Positions 20,801-29,210 of a stretch of 64,000 nucleotides of DNA are shown here, piece by piece. The stretch spans positions 1 to 64,000 of the forward strand of contig JAIEQC010000014.1 of the NCBI GenBank assembly GCA_019748055.1. Direction: 5' to 3'. The notes beneath the pieces were generated by a model, which did no database searches, was not told the DNA's origin, and saw only the letters and a list, made by a program, of their open reading frames with translations. How positions within the stretch are numbered: position 1 is the first letter of the stretch; each line of letters opens with the position of its first letter. A program made the translations under genes and the position numbers. This DNA is from Caulobacteraceae bacterium. GTDB taxonomy: Bacteria > Pseudomonadota > Alphaproteobacteria > Caulobacterales > Caulobacteraceae.

Positions 20801-22072
20801 CAGTGCCGCGCGCCCGTTCGCGACGCTCAAGGTGATCGGCCCGGCCAGTCGCGCCGCGCGCCAACTGGCGACGTCGGCGTTCAGCACGCTCATCTGGCCG
20901 TCGAAGGTCCAGTCGTCCGGCGTGCCTGAATAGCGACCCAGCAGCGCCGCGCCGCCGCCCAGCGACGTTCCGGTCAGCCGCGCCAGGTTCGGCGTGGCCA
21001 GCCGCACGTCCAGCCCGTCGGGCACGGCCTGATCGCGCAGCCGCAGATAGCCCTGTGCCTGACTCGAGACGTTCTCGGCGCGGAAGTCCCAGGCCACCGC
21101 ATGGACGCCGTCGCGGTCACTGTCCGGCACGCTGGCGACGCCGAACCGTGCGGTGCGCCCCAGCCGCTGGGCGAAGGGCGCCAGCAGGTCGGACTGACCG
21201 AAATTCACATACCCTGCCGCCCGTGATCCCTCCTCAGAGAACCGGCCCTGAATGCGCAGGGGTACGAAGGCGCCGGTGCGCACCCGTGCATCCACGACCG
21301 ACCCGGTCACCACGGCGACGGCGCTGAACGGCTGATCCGGCGAATAGCCCATGGCCCCCGCCAGCGGCCCGCCCTGCGCCTCCTCGGCACGCAGGTTCAG
21401 CCGCAGCTCCGACAGGGCGTCGCCCAAGGTGAAGCGAGCGTTCAGAAAGTCGCCGGGCCGCGACAGGCTGACCGCCGCCAGAGTGCCCGCCTTCTCGCCG
21501 ACGCGCGGGACCGCCGCGTTCCCCGACAGCCGCCAGCGCCCGTACTCCTTGCTGAACCCTTCCAGCAGCTCGACCTCGGCGGAGAAGGCGTCGACGTCGA
21601 TGTCCAGCGGCATCGGACTGGGCGGATCGGTGGACGGTTCGACCTCGGGCCGGCGCAGCAGGCGGATGCGGTCGGCCCGGATCTCGTCCGCATGGAAGCG
21701 GCGGGTGATCAGTGGCAGATAGCTCCAGTCGACCCGGACCTCGGTCGCCTCCAGCCAGACGCCCTTCGCGTCCGTGACCGTGACGCGGCCGATGGTGAAG
21801 TCGTCGAACAGGTCGCCGCGCACGTCGTAGACATTGATCCGGCCATAGCGCCCGATCTTCTTGCCGGCGACGAAGCTGGTCACCAGCTCCCGCCCGGGTC
21901 CCGACAGGAGGTACAGTCGGCCGCCTACCAGGGCGACGATCACCAGCGCGGCCAAGGCCGCCAGCGCCATGCCGCCGAAGAAGGCGAAGGCTTGCAGCCG
22001 CGTGCGCTTCTTCTTCGCCTCGACGACGGCGGGCGGGTGTTCGGCCTCGGGCGTCTCGGGCGCGTCGACCAT
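17840..22072 (-). CDS. tamB: Translocation and assembly module subunit TamB
   Basis: A 1410-residue inner-membrane-anchored periplasmic protein. A cytoplasmic N-terminus and single membrane segment (residues 28-52, AFFGGMALAALAALVIVALV) precede a very long beta-rich region. The C-terminal DUF490 domain is clear, with YEFAGKRFVFDEDGRVILS, LPQDEILSQVLFGRSASQLS and GGRYISDDVYLEIIGG. TamB bridges to the outer-membrane TamA and serves in envelope protein insertion and, in recent work, phospholipid transport between membranes. ATG 22072 overlaps the tamA stop by one base (TGATG), so both are translated together. Confidence 0.94.
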   Translation of the reverse strand: MVDAPETPEAEHPPAVVEAKKKRTRLQAFAFFGGMALAALAALVIVALVGGRLYLLSGPGRELVTSFVAGKKIGRYGRINVYDVRGDLFDDFTIGRVTVTDAKGVWLEATEVRVDWSYLPLITRRFHADEIRADRIRLLRRPEVEPSTDPPSPMPLDIDVDAFSAEVELLEGFSKEYGRWRLSGNAAVPRVGEKAGTLAAVSLSRPGDFLNARFTLGDALSELRLNLRAEEAQGGPLAGAMGYSPDQPFSAVAVVTGSVVDARVRTGAFVPLRIQGRFSEEGSRAAGYVNFGQSDLLAPFAQRLGRTARFGVASVPDSDRDGVHAVAWDFRAENVSSQAQGYLRLRDQAVPDGLDVRLATPNLARLTGTSLGGGAALLGRYSGTPDDWTFDGQMSVLNADVASWRAARLAGPITLSVANGRAALEGRLSAVGGSSEGVVGGLLGREAYVEVDAVREADGAVLLRRLDLTGQALKVEGQGSRGLNGALAFRGRAEITDVARIRPGGSGAFGGPVTASSSRVGAPWRIAFDGRGRGLESGVGEVDRLLGAQPRLQATGVLEGSRLLVDQAALTGEDAAATAKGTLGFDGSMRLAIGWTADGPFGVGPVEIAGAMRGDGGLTGTLSRPRADLRAAFDRIEVGALALSEARMTLTFAKGPDETDGRIAVTAGSPYGPARAVAAFALGQNRTRLTGVDLNAGGVVAQGDVTLSRGFPSSADLTFTARPGAFLRSGALDGRVRLTDGAASESAVLNVSGRNVTFAGSTLSIRTLELRGSGSLANLPFTASVDVGGGTPVQFQGDGVYSRTSQAQTVTLNGDGRVREIAFTTRRPLVFAMADDGRVVRADLAVGGGVLIGDYRSDSRATFVQADLTSVELGSLVGDLRGRATGTVSLRGAGDDLTGSAQLTLENVRSVDAPRGMAVDGTLNASLIDDRLRLVAQAKDEGAVEASADVTLPVVASASPLRLAIDRTRPMSGQVSAEGQIQPIWDLFVGGNRTLSGQVEADATLGGSWNEPRLTGRLDLAQGAFRDSTSGLRLEALRLAVRFDDETALIETFTATDGEGGTVGGDGRLGLRQGGASSFRLDLNRFRVIDNDLAVARASGPITVERRTDGAITLAGRLDVDEARIEPNLPGSNGIVRMDVIEVNRPGDIPDDEVEQVRGPQGPLIRLAIQIRSPGGDIRVVGRGLNVEMNVTADVGGTLTRPTLSGVARVVRGDYEFAGKRFVFDEDGRVILSTDPAQIRLNLEATRDDPALTATIRVTGTAARPVIALTSTPALPQDEILSQVLFGRSASQLSPVEAAQLASGVASLAGGGGFDVFGSLRELAGLDRLSFGAEASGLTVAGGRYISDDVYLEIIGGGEGGAAVSVEWQPRRNLAIQSKFGGQGEASLSIRWRRESGRTDGREDRRPNRD

Positions 22073-23862
22073 CAGAAGGCCTGGCCGATGCTGACGTAGA
22101 TCTGGAAGCTGGCGTCGCCGTCGCGACGGTCCAGCGGGAAGGCGACGTCCGCCCGGATCGGTCCGAACGGCAGATCGTAGCGGACCCCGATGCCGGCCCC
22201 GAAGCGCACGTCCTCGAAGTCCGGATACTCCTGGAAGCCTACGGATCCGGCGTCGATGAAGGCGGCGATGCCCAAGGCCCCACGCAGCCGATGCCGCACC
22301 TCCACCGACGTCTCGAACAGGGAGATGCCGCCGCGCGGCGTGTTGTCAGGCAGGCGCGGCCCGACGCCCTGATAGCTGTATCCGCGCACCGAGCCGCCGC
22401 CGCCGGAATAGAACAGGCGGTCCGACGGCACCGTCAGCTCGTCCCCGCCGAGGATGCTGCCGATGCGCACCCGCCCGGCGAGGACCGTCCGGGCCTCGTC
22501 GGCCAGGGGCAGATAGGCGCTGAGCTGCGCCTCGGCGCGCACGAACACCACTGTGTCCTCGCCCGCCACGGCGGTCGGCTGGGCCGAGACGAACAGCCGC
22601 CACCCGCGCGTCGGGTCCAAGGGGTCATTCGAGGCGTCGGTGTAGGCGCTGCCCCGTCCCGTCAGGACCAGCAGATCGCGGTCGAAGTCCAGCGGCAGTC
22701 GCGTCACCGGATCGAACCGGTTCTCCTGATACTGACCCGCGTCCAGGCCGATGCCATAGGTGAAGTAGGAGGTCCGCCCGATCCGCTGGCGCAGGTCCGC
22801 AGAGGCCGTCAGGGCAGTGCGGACATAGGCGTCGGTGTCCTCGTTCACGACGGCGCCCGAAAGGGTCAGCGTCCGCCCCGGCCTGCGCCAGTGCGGCAGG
22901 CTCAGGTCGGCTCCGATGCGACTGTCGATGTTTGCGATCCGCGCCTGATAACGCAGGGTGTCGGCGCGTCCGAACCGGTTGTAATGCGTCCACACCGCGT
23001 CGACGCCGGCGCCCTCTCCGGTCGACACCGTCGCGCCCAGTTCCAGGATCCTGCGCGGCCGGTCGGTCAGGGTGACGATCACCGGCCGGTCGCCGCCGGT
23101 CGTCACCTGCTCCGCCGGAGCCAGGGCCACGCCGACGCCGTCATAGACGCCGGTCTCCAGCAGTCGGCGTTCCAGCTCGGCCACCTGTTCCGGGTCGTAG
23201 ACGTCGCCCTCGTCCCACGGACGCAGATAGTCGACCCAGGCCTGCCGCGTCCGCCCGCGCGTCTCCAGCACGACGCCGTTCAGGGTGACCAGAGGGCCGG
23301 CGTCGATGCGATACTCCGGCTCCACGGTCTGGGTCGCGTGATCGACGACGACGCGGCGCGGGACGGCGCGGGCGTCGGCGTGGCCTCGGCGGCTCAGCGC
23401 GGCCACCAGCCGGCCCTCGGCGGCGATCACGTCGATGGCGCGGCCGGGCTCTCCCCGATTCAGTCTCAGCTCGCCGCGCGCTGCGGCGTCGATCTCGGGC
23501 GACGGCACCTCGTCGGTCCAGGTCACGGTGGGCGCCGCCAGTGTGAATCGGGGTCCCGGTACCACCACGACCACGGCGACGGGATTTTCGTCCCCCTCGA
23601 CCTCGTCCTCGACGATCGCTTGATAGTAGCCTTCGGACCGCAGCAGTGCGGTCGCGTCCTCCGCCGCCGAACGGGCGCGCCGCCGGGCCTCGAACCGGTT
23701 GCCGGGCGCGCCGTCGCTGTCGCCCACGGCCTGGACCAGCTGGGCGCGCAGCTCGTCGGGCATGTCCCCCCGGATCAGCGCCGTCGGATCGGCTTGGGCC
23801 GCGACGGCGCAGACGGCCCAAGCCGCCAGACCCAGGCCGAGCCTCTGCAGGACAGATTTCAA
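22072..23862 (-). CDS. tamA: Autotransporter assembly outer-membrane protein TamA (Omp85 family)
   Basis: A 596-residue Omp85 protein: signal peptide ending near AVCAVAAQA, periplasmic POTRA-like repeats (about residues 30-260) and a 16-strand barrel. RGYSYQGVGPRL is the conserved VRGY/F loop motif, and the barrel ends in a terminal phenylalanine (QIYVSIGQAF), the usual outer-membrane insertion signal. The start is TTG 23862, the only in-frame codon placing the signal peptide correctly; the open frame further upstream is a shadow of the lipoprotein gene. It works with TamB, coded immediately downstream. Confidence 0.92.
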   Translation of the reverse strand: MKSVLQRLGLGLAAWAVCAVAAQADPTALIRGDMPDELRAQLVQAVGDSDGAPGNRFEARRRARSAAEDATALLRSEGYYQAIVEDEVEGDENPVAVVVVVPGPRFTLAAPTVTWTDEVPSPEIDAAARGELRLNRGEPGRAIDVIAAEGRLVAALSRRGHADARAVPRRVVVDHATQTVEPEYRIDAGPLVTLNGVVLETRGRTRQAWVDYLRPWDEGDVYDPEQVAELERRLLETGVYDGVGVALAPAEQVTTGGDRPVIVTLTDRPRRILELGATVSTGEGAGVDAVWTHYNRFGRADTLRYQARIANIDSRIGADLSLPHWRRPGRTLTLSGAVVNEDTDAYVRTALTASADLRQRIGRTSYFTYGIGLDAGQYQENRFDPVTRLPLDFDRDLLVLTGRGSAYTDASNDPLDPTRGWRLFVSAQPTAVAGEDTVVFVRAEAQLSAYLPLADEARTVLAGRVRIGSILGGDELTVPSDRLFYSGGGGSVRGYSYQGVGPRLPDNTPRGGISLFETSVEVRHRLRGALGIAAFIDAGSVGFQEYPDFEDVRFGAGIGVRYDLPFGPIRADVAFPLDRRDGDASFQIYVSIGQAF

Positions 23863-23900
23863 ACGGTCGCCTCGGGCGACGGCGGCAGGGAGCCGTCGTC

Positions 23901-24152
23901 TCAGTAGAACAGGGTTTCGCTTTCCGGCTGGACCGTCTCCTCGGACGACCGCTTGTCGTCGGGCAGGGCGGTCGTGTCGGTCGGCGGCGTCGGGGCGGGC
24001 GTTTCGGTCGGCGCCGGGGCGGGTTCGACCGGGGGCGGCGCGGCTTCGATCGGCGGCGTCGGCTCCAGGCCTTCGTCGTTGCGTTCCGGCTCGCCGCAGG
24101 CGGCCAGGGCGAGCCCGGCTCCGACGGCGGCAAGGGTCAGAAATCGTGTCAT
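23901..24152 (-). CDS. Small proline-rich lipoprotein
   Basis: An 83-residue putative lipoprotein. MTRFLTLAAVGAGLALAACG gives a type II signal peptide with lipobox LAAC; the rest is acidic and rich in Pro, Thr and Glu (PPVEPAPAPTETPAPTPPTD), probably disordered and spanning the periplasm. I do not recognise a family. It lies 38 bases upstream of the tamA TTG on the same strand, so it may be in the tam transcript. A role with TamA/TamB is possible from position only. Confidence 0.7.
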   Translation of the reverse strand: MTRFLTLAAVGAGLALAACGEPERNDEGLEPTPPIEAAPPPVEPAPAPTETPAPTPPTDTTALPDDKRSSEETVQPESETLFY

Positions 24153-24293
24153 GGTCCGGGTCCCCCGCTGTGAGTCTTTCGGCCGAACGTGCGGCCAAGC
24201 ATGGTGTTCCATACCCGCGTTCAGGCGGGTCGTCACGGGCAACGCTTCCTTCGTTTTTTGCACGCCAGAATGCCGCACGAGGAGGGCTTGGTC

Positions 24294-26024
24294 ATGACGG
24301 CATCGGGTTTCGCCCAGGTCGCGCGCGTGCGCCGCAAGGAGCTGCCGACCCGCCTCGCCATGGCGGCTTTCATCGGCCTGACGGCCTGGGCCATAACCGG
24401 CACGCTTTGGCCGCTAGCCTGGTTCGGCGCGGTGCTGGTCAGCCAGGCGATCGACTGGGCCGTCTTTCGCCGTCTGACCCTCGACGGCGCGGGCGAGCCC
24501 CGGGGCGCCTATCGCCTTCTGTGCCTTGCGTCGGCGACGCAGACGACCGCGATCTATTCCTCCATCGCTGCCTTCCTGTGGTTTCAGGGCGGCACGCTGG
24601 GCCAGCTCTTCGCCATGGTCCAGGTCGCCGGCGCCCTGCTGCACGTCAGCCTGCACATGCACCATCAGCGATCGCTGCTGATCGCGGCGGTCGCGCCCCA
24701 CGGCCTGTATTTCCTGGGCCTGCCCATTCTGGGGGCGATGCTCGACCGCAACTGGGCCGAGCTGCTCGTCGCCGTCGCCTGTCTTCTCTACGTCGCGCAC
24801 CTCGTCGCGGCGGTGAAGCAGACGTCCTCCTCCACCAAGGCCCTGCGCGAAGCCGGTCTCCTGGCCGAGCAGGAGCGGGCTCGTGCCGAGGTGGCCAGCG
24901 CCGCCAAATCCGACTTCCTCGCCGTCATCAGCCACGAGATCCGCACGCCCATGAACGCGGTCCTGTCGGCGGCGAACCTGCTGCGCCGGACGCGTCTGGA
25001 CCGTGATCAGCGCGAGCACGTCGACATGCTGCTGGACGCCGGCGACGTGCTGATGGGCCTGCTCAACGACGTCTTGGACTTCTCCAAGATCGAGGCCGGC
25101 AAGATGGAACTGGAGCAGGCCGACATGTCGGTGCGCGACCGCCTGGCCGCCCTGTCGCGCCTTTGGGGGCCGAAAGCCATGGCCCAGGGTCTGCGCCTGA
25201 CGGTCGACGTCGACGACGCCGTGCCGGACGTGATCCGGACCGACCCCCTGCGGTTGCAGCAAATCCTGTTCAACCTCCTGTCCAACGCCGTGAAGTTCAC
25301 GCGGCGCGGCGAGATCAAGGTCTCGGTCGGATTTCAGGCCGCGGTCCTGACCGTCGCGGTCCAGGACACGGGCGTGGGCATTCCGGCCGACCGACTGGCC
25401 GGCGTGTTCAACAGCTTCGAGCAGGTCGAGGCCGGGACCACCCGCCGCTTCGGCGGCACGGGCCTCGGTCTGGCCATCTGCCGGCGGCTGGCCGAATTGA
25501 TGGGCGGCGATCTGACCGTCGAAAGCAGCGAGGGCGAGGGCTCGACCTTCACCCTGATCCTGCCGGTCGAGGCGGGACAGGCAATTCCCGCGCGCCCGGC
25601 CGCGGCGCCTTCCGACGCGACGCCGGTGCTGCAGGGCAAGACCATCCTGGCGGCCGACGACCACGAGGTGAACCGGCGCATCCTGTCGCTGCTGCTGGCG
25701 CCGCACGGGTGCCGCCTGACGATGGTCGAGAACGGGGCCGAGGCGGTGGACGCCGCCGCGGTCCAGCCGTTCGACCTGATCCTGATGGACATGCAGATGC
25801 CGGTCATGGACGGGCTGCAGGCCACGCGCGCCATCCGCGCGGGCGGCGCCAATGCCGACACGCCCGTGATCGCCCTGACCGCCAACGCGCTCGACGTCCA
25901 CCGTGCCGCCTGGGCCGAGGCGGGGGTCGCGCGCTTCCTGACTAAGCCCATCGATCCCGACCTGCTGGTCGGCGCGCTGGCCGAGGCGGCTCAGGAACGG
26001 GAGCGGCGCGCCTACGCGGCTTGA
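24294..26024 (+). CDS. Membrane-bound hybrid histidine kinase
   Basis: A 576-residue hybrid kinase. The N-terminal 170 residues hold several membrane helices (MAAFIGLTAWAITGTLWPLA onward) without a recognised sensor domain. HisKA follows with the phospho-acceptor His214 in VISHEIRTPMN, then HATPase_c (NLLSNAVKFT, DTGVGIPADRL, GGTGLGLAIC) and a C-terminal receiver with Asp499 in LILMDMQMPVMDG. Phosphate should pass from His214 to its own receiver and on to an unknown phosphotransfer partner. The ribosome site GAGGAGG precedes ATG 24294 by about 9 bases. No partner regulator is adjacent. Confidence 0.92.
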   Translation: MTASGFAQVARVRRKELPTRLAMAAFIGLTAWAITGTLWPLAWFGAVLVSQAIDWAVFRRLTLDGAGEPRGAYRLLCLASATQTTAIYSSIAAFLWFQGGTLGQLFAMVQVAGALLHVSLHMHHQRSLLIAAVAPHGLYFLGLPILGAMLDRNWAELLVAVACLLYVAHLVAAVKQTSSSTKALREAGLLAEQERARAEVASAAKSDFLAVISHEIRTPMNAVLSAANLLRRTRLDRDQREHVDMLLDAGDVLMGLLNDVLDFSKIEAGKMELEQADMSVRDRLAALSRLWGPKAMAQGLRLTVDVDDAVPDVIRTDPLRLQQILFNLLSNAVKFTRRGEIKVSVGFQAAVLTVAVQDTGVGIPADRLAGVFNSFEQVEAGTTRRFGGTGLGLAICRRLAELMGGDLTVESSEGEGSTFTLILPVEAGQAIPARPAAAPSDATPVLQGKTILAADDHEVNRRILSLLLAPHGCRLTMVENGAEAVDAAAVQPFDLILMDMQMPVMDGLQATRAIRAGGANADTPVIALTANALDVHRAAWAEAGVARFLTKPIDPDLLVGALAEAAQERERRAYAA

Positions 26025-26079
26025 ACTGGCGCGGCGGGGAGAATATAATCCTATTCGGCTAGTGCGTCGGCCATGCTGG

Positions 26080-26101
26080 CGTGAGAGTCCACGTGAGAGT
26101 C
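26080..26101. repeat. Direct repeat of CGTGAGAGTC, two copies 12 bases apart
   Basis: CGTGAGAGTC occurs at 26080-26089 and again at 26092-26101 in the AT-richer 170-base gap between two convergent genes (hybrid kinase and CoA-transferase). No gene is visible in the gap. The spacing of about one helical turn would suit a dimeric DNA-binding protein, but convergent context makes a promoter role unlikely. Confidence 0.4.
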
Positions 26102-26194
26102 TTTATTCGTTCCAACCCGAGCTGGGGCGCTTAAGCATCTGGTAGGTCTGAGAAATCGGTCCGTGATGGAAATGAGGGAATTTTTTGTACGCTC

Positions 26195-27286
26195 TCATTC
26201 CGTCGCCCGGTCGCTCCCCCAGTCGGCCAGGACCTCGTCCAGCGTCGCCACCCCGACCGGCATCGGTGACGTCCGCGCGCCGTCGAACACCGGAGCGGGG
26301 CGGGGGCGGCCCTCGGCGTCGAAGGCGTCGCGCGCCAGGTTGTGGGGGTGCCGCTTGGCTTCCGATCGCGTCAGCACGGGGGTCACGCAGGCCTCGGTTC
26401 CGGCGAAGCGGGCGACCCAGTCGTCTCGGTCGGCTTGGGCGAACAGGCTCTCGAAGCGGGCGTGAAGCGCGGGCCAACGATCCGGCGGGAACTGCGGGGC
26501 CTCGTCAGCGGGGACGCCCAGCCCGGCCAGTAGGGCGGCGTAGAAGCGCGGCTCCAGCGCCGCGACCGCCACGAACCGTCCGTCGCGGCAGGCGTAGCAG
26601 CGATAGAAGGGCGCCCCGCCGTCCAGCAGGTTGGCGCCCCGCGCCTCCCGCCACAGGCCGCGCTCGCCCAGACCGTCGAAGACGCTCATCAGCAGGCTGG
26701 CCCCGTCGGTCATGGCCGCGTCCACGACCCGGCCCCGGCCGGTGCGCCGCGCCTCCAGCAGCGCTGCCAGGACGCCCATCACCAGCCCCTGAGCGCCTGC
26801 GGCATAGTCGGCGACCAGGTTCAGCGGCGGCGGCGGCGGTCGGTCCGGCTGGCCCATGGCCCACAGGGCGCCGGTGAGACCCAGATAGTTCAGATCGTGG
26901 CCGACGTCGGCGGCCAAGGGTCCGGTCTGCCCCCAGCCCGTCACCCGGCCATAGACCAGCGCCGGCGCGCGCTCCGAGACCACGTCGGGCCCCAGCCCCA
27001 GCCGCTCCATGACGCCGGGCCGGAACCCCTCGATCAGGGCGTCTGCCCCGGCCAGCAGGGCCAGCACCCGCTCCCGGTCCTCCGCGGTCTTCAGGTCGAC
27101 CGCCACGGCCTGGCGTCCCCGGTGCAGGACCGCGCCGCCCACCTCCTCAAACGCCGCCGTGCCGGCCGAGCTCGCGCGGGTCAGGCGGATCACCTCGGCG
27201 CCCATGTCGGCCAGCATCATGCCGGCGAAGGTGACGGGCCCCAGGCCGTCGAACTCCACCACCCGGACGCCCGCCAGCGGTCCCAT
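26195..27286 (-). CDS. CaiB/BaiF CoA-transferase family protein, alpha-methylacyl-CoA racemase-like
   Basis: A 363-residue family III CoA-transferase fold. MGPLAGVRVVEFDGLGPVTF and MLADMGAEVIRL begin the family signature; the catalytic aspartate is in RVVDAAMTDGASLLM, and VYGRVTGWGQTGPLA with HDLNYLGLTGAL is typical of the methylacyl-CoA racemase branch. It would epimerise 2-methylacyl-CoAs in branched-chain lipid or sterol side-chain degradation. ATG 27286 follows the thioesterase stop by two bases. Two thioesterases upstream on the same strand support an acyl-CoA metabolism operon. Confidence 0.88.
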   Translation of the reverse strand: MGPLAGVRVVEFDGLGPVTFAGMMLADMGAEVIRLTRASSAGTAAFEEVGGAVLHRGRQAVAVDLKTAEDRERVLALLAGADALIEGFRPGVMERLGLGPDVVSERAPALVYGRVTGWGQTGPLAADVGHDLNYLGLTGALWAMGQPDRPPPPPLNLVADYAAGAQGLVMGVLAALLEARRTGRGRVVDAAMTDGASLLMSVFDGLGERGLWREARGANLLDGGAPFYRCYACRDGRFVAVAALEPRFYAALLAGLGVPADEAPQFPPDRWPALHARFESLFAQADRDDWVARFAGTEACVTPVLTRSEAKRHPHNLARDAFDAEGRPRPAPVFDGARTSPMPVGVATLDEVLADWGSDRATE

Positions 27287-27288
27287 GG

Positions 27289-27675
27289 TCAGGACGCCAA
27301 CAGGAAGTGGGCGGTCAGGCTGGCGATCGGCTGGCTCTCGTCGTCCTGCCACGCCTCGGCCAGCACATAGGCGACGCGCCGCCCCGCCTTGCCGATGCGC
27401 GCCCGGGCGTGGACGTCCTGCGGCCGGCCGGATCTCAGATAGGCCACCGAGACGTTGATCGGCTTGGGCAGGCGTTCCTGCGGCCAGGTGGCGGCGACCT
27501 GGGCGATGGCCGTCATCTCCAGCAGGGCGGCGGTGGCCCCGCCATGCAGGGCGGGCAGCATCGGATTGCCGATCAGTCGGTCCGCGAAGGGTAGGGTCAC
27601 GATCATCCCGCCGTCCGTCTGCTCGGACGTAAGCCCCAGGAAGCGGGCGTAGGGCATCCGCTCCAGCACGCTCAC
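27289..27675 (-). CDS. PaaI-family hotdog thioesterase (second of pair)
   Basis: A 128-residue hotdog-fold protein. MPYARFLGLTSEQTDGGMIV and NPMLPALHGGATAALLEMTA match PaaI/YbgC-type acyl-CoA thioesterases, where HGG and the following acidic residue form the active site. It should hydrolyse acyl-CoA thioesters, acyl group unknown. The start is GTG 27675, four bases inside the end of the first thioesterase gene (GTGA overlap). Confidence 0.87.
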   Translation of the reverse strand: MSVLERMPYARFLGLTSEQTDGGMIVTLPFADRLIGNPMLPALHGGATAALLEMTAIAQVAATWPQERLPKPINVSVAYLRSGRPQDVHARARIGKAGRRVAYVLAEAWQDDESQPIASLTAHFLLAS

Positions 27676-28136
27676 GACGCCGCCCTCGCATTGTGCCCCG
27701 CGCGGCGGCCGCCGTCGGAGTCGAGGATGTAGGCTGCCTGCGCCGCGGCCACGGGATCGGACGGATCGTCCTCGAACGCCCAGGCCCGGACGAAGCCGAT
27801 CGAGTGCGTCAGACGATAGCACTCCGCCTCGGCCAGCAGGTCGCGCCCGCGCTCGGCGGCGCGCATGTAGTCGACCCGCAGGTCCAGCGTGGCCAAGGGG
27901 CGAAAGCCGTCCAGCGCCGTCCACACGGCCAGCCCGCCGACGTGGTCCAAGAGCGTCGTCACCAAGCCGCCGGCCAAGACGCCGGTGTCGGGATCGCCGA
28001 CCAGATCCTCGCGCCACGGCACGCGGATCCGCACAGTCTTGCCGGACAGGCTCTCGAACTCGAACCCCAGGGCGTGGGTGTGCGCGGCGCCGGAGGCGAG
28101 CTGGGGCAGCAGGGCGGCGAAGGCCGGATCGGTCAT
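27672..28136 (-). CDS. PaaI-family hotdog thioesterase (first of pair)
   Basis: A 154-residue hotdog protein. DPDTGVLAGGLVTTLLDHVG aligns with the active-site helix of PaaI thioesterases, with AGG in place of HGG and an aspartate further on; LATLDLRVDYMRAAERGRDL is the conserved strand after it. A basic, low-complexity tail follows (GGRRAGHNARAAS). The loss of the His found in its partner suggests the two may work as an unlike pair or have different substrates; that is inference. First gene of the operon, facing the divergent exonuclease gene 45 bases away. Confidence 0.85.
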   Translation of the reverse strand: MTDPAFAALLPQLASGAAHTHALGFEFESLSGKTVRIRVPWREDLVGDPDTGVLAGGLVTTLLDHVGGLAVWTALDGFRPLATLDLRVDYMRAAERGRDLLAEAECYRLTHSIGFVRAWAFEDDPSDPVAAAQAAYILDSDGGRRAGHNARAAS

Positions 28137-28181
28137 CTTTCCTCCCTATCGCGCGTCGCCGGTCGCCACCATATCCCGTCC

Positions 28182-29210
28182 ATGCGTCCCGAAGCCCTCC
28201 TGCATCCGACGCCCCAGGGCCTGTGGTGTCCGCCGGGGGACTTTCACATCGATCCGGTGGTTCCCGTCGATCGCGCCGTCATCACCCACGGTCACGCCGA
28301 CCACGCGCGGCCGGGACACGGGGTGGTCGTGGCGACGCCCCAGACGCTGGCCATCATGGCCGAACGCTATGGCCCCGACTTCTGCGGCCGCGCCGAGCCC
28401 GTCGCGTATGGGGAGATACAGTCCCGCGGCGGGGTGGACGTGACGCTGGTCCCGGCCGGGCACGTGCTGGGTTCGGCGCAGGCGGTGGTGACCCATCGCG
28501 GCCTGACCATCGCGGTGTCGGGCGACTACAAGCGGCGCCGCGATCCGACCTGCACGCCGTTCGAGCCCGTCCGCTGCCACGTCTTCGTGACCGAGGCCAC
28601 GTTCGGCCTGCCGGTCTTCACCCATCCGCCGGACCACGAGGAGGTCGGTCGGCTGATCGCCTCGACGCGCCAGTTCCCGCACCGGGCGCACCTGATCGGG
28701 GCCTATGCGCTGGGCAAGGCCCAGAGGGTGATCCGCCTGCTGCGCGAGGGCGGGTGGGAGCGGCCGATCTACGTCCACGGCGCCCTGGCGCGGCTGAACG
28801 CCCTGTATCAGCGCGAGGGCGTGGACCTGGGTCCGCTGGAGAGCGCCTCGGGCCTGCCCAAGGATGCCCTCGCCGGCGAGATCGCCATCGCGCCGCCATC
28901 GGCCATTCAGGATCGGTGGTCGCGACGCTTTGCAGAGCCGATCGCCGCCTTCGCGTCCGGCTGGATGGGCGTGCGGGCGCGGGCGCGCCAGCGGGGCGTT
29001 GAGCTGCCGCTGGTGATCTCCGACCATGCCGACTGGCCCGAACTGACGGCCACCCTGACCGAGATCCGGCCCGAAGAGGTCTGGATCACCCACGGGCGCG
29101 AGGAGGGGCTGCTGCGCTGGGCGGAGATCAACGGCATGGCGGCGCGCGCCCTGCGGCTGGTCGGCTATGACGAGGAGGACGACGATCCGGCCTCGCCGGC
29201 GGTCAGCTAA
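28182..29210 (+). CDS. Ligase-associated DNA exonuclease (MBL / beta-CASP fold)
   Basis: A 342-residue metallo-beta-lactamase-fold nuclease. The metal motif ITHGHADHARPG, then PAGHVLGSAQAVV, SGDYKRRRDPTC and a late LVISDHADWPELTATL match the family named ligase-associated DNA exonuclease, which elsewhere is coded with an ATP-dependent DNA ligase and a DEAD/H helicase of a repair cluster. Here neither partner is adjacent: the next gene is a convergent kinase, overlapping by three bases. ATG 28182 (MRPEALLHPTPQGLWC) is the family start. Role in DNA end processing is by homology. Confidence 0.9.
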   Translation: MRPEALLHPTPQGLWCPPGDFHIDPVVPVDRAVITHGHADHARPGHGVVVATPQTLAIMAERYGPDFCGRAEPVAYGEIQSRGGVDVTLVPAGHVLGSAQAVVTHRGLTIAVSGDYKRRRDPTCTPFEPVRCHVFVTEATFGLPVFTHPPDHEEVGRLIASTRQFPHRAHLIGAYALGKAQRVIRLLREGGWERPIYVHGALARLNALYQREGVDLGPLESASGLPKDALAGEIAIAPPSAIQDRWSRRFAEPIAAFASGWMGVRARARQRGVELPLVISDHADWPELTATLTEIRPEEVWITHGREEGLLRWAEINGMAARALRLVGYDEEDDDPASPAVS

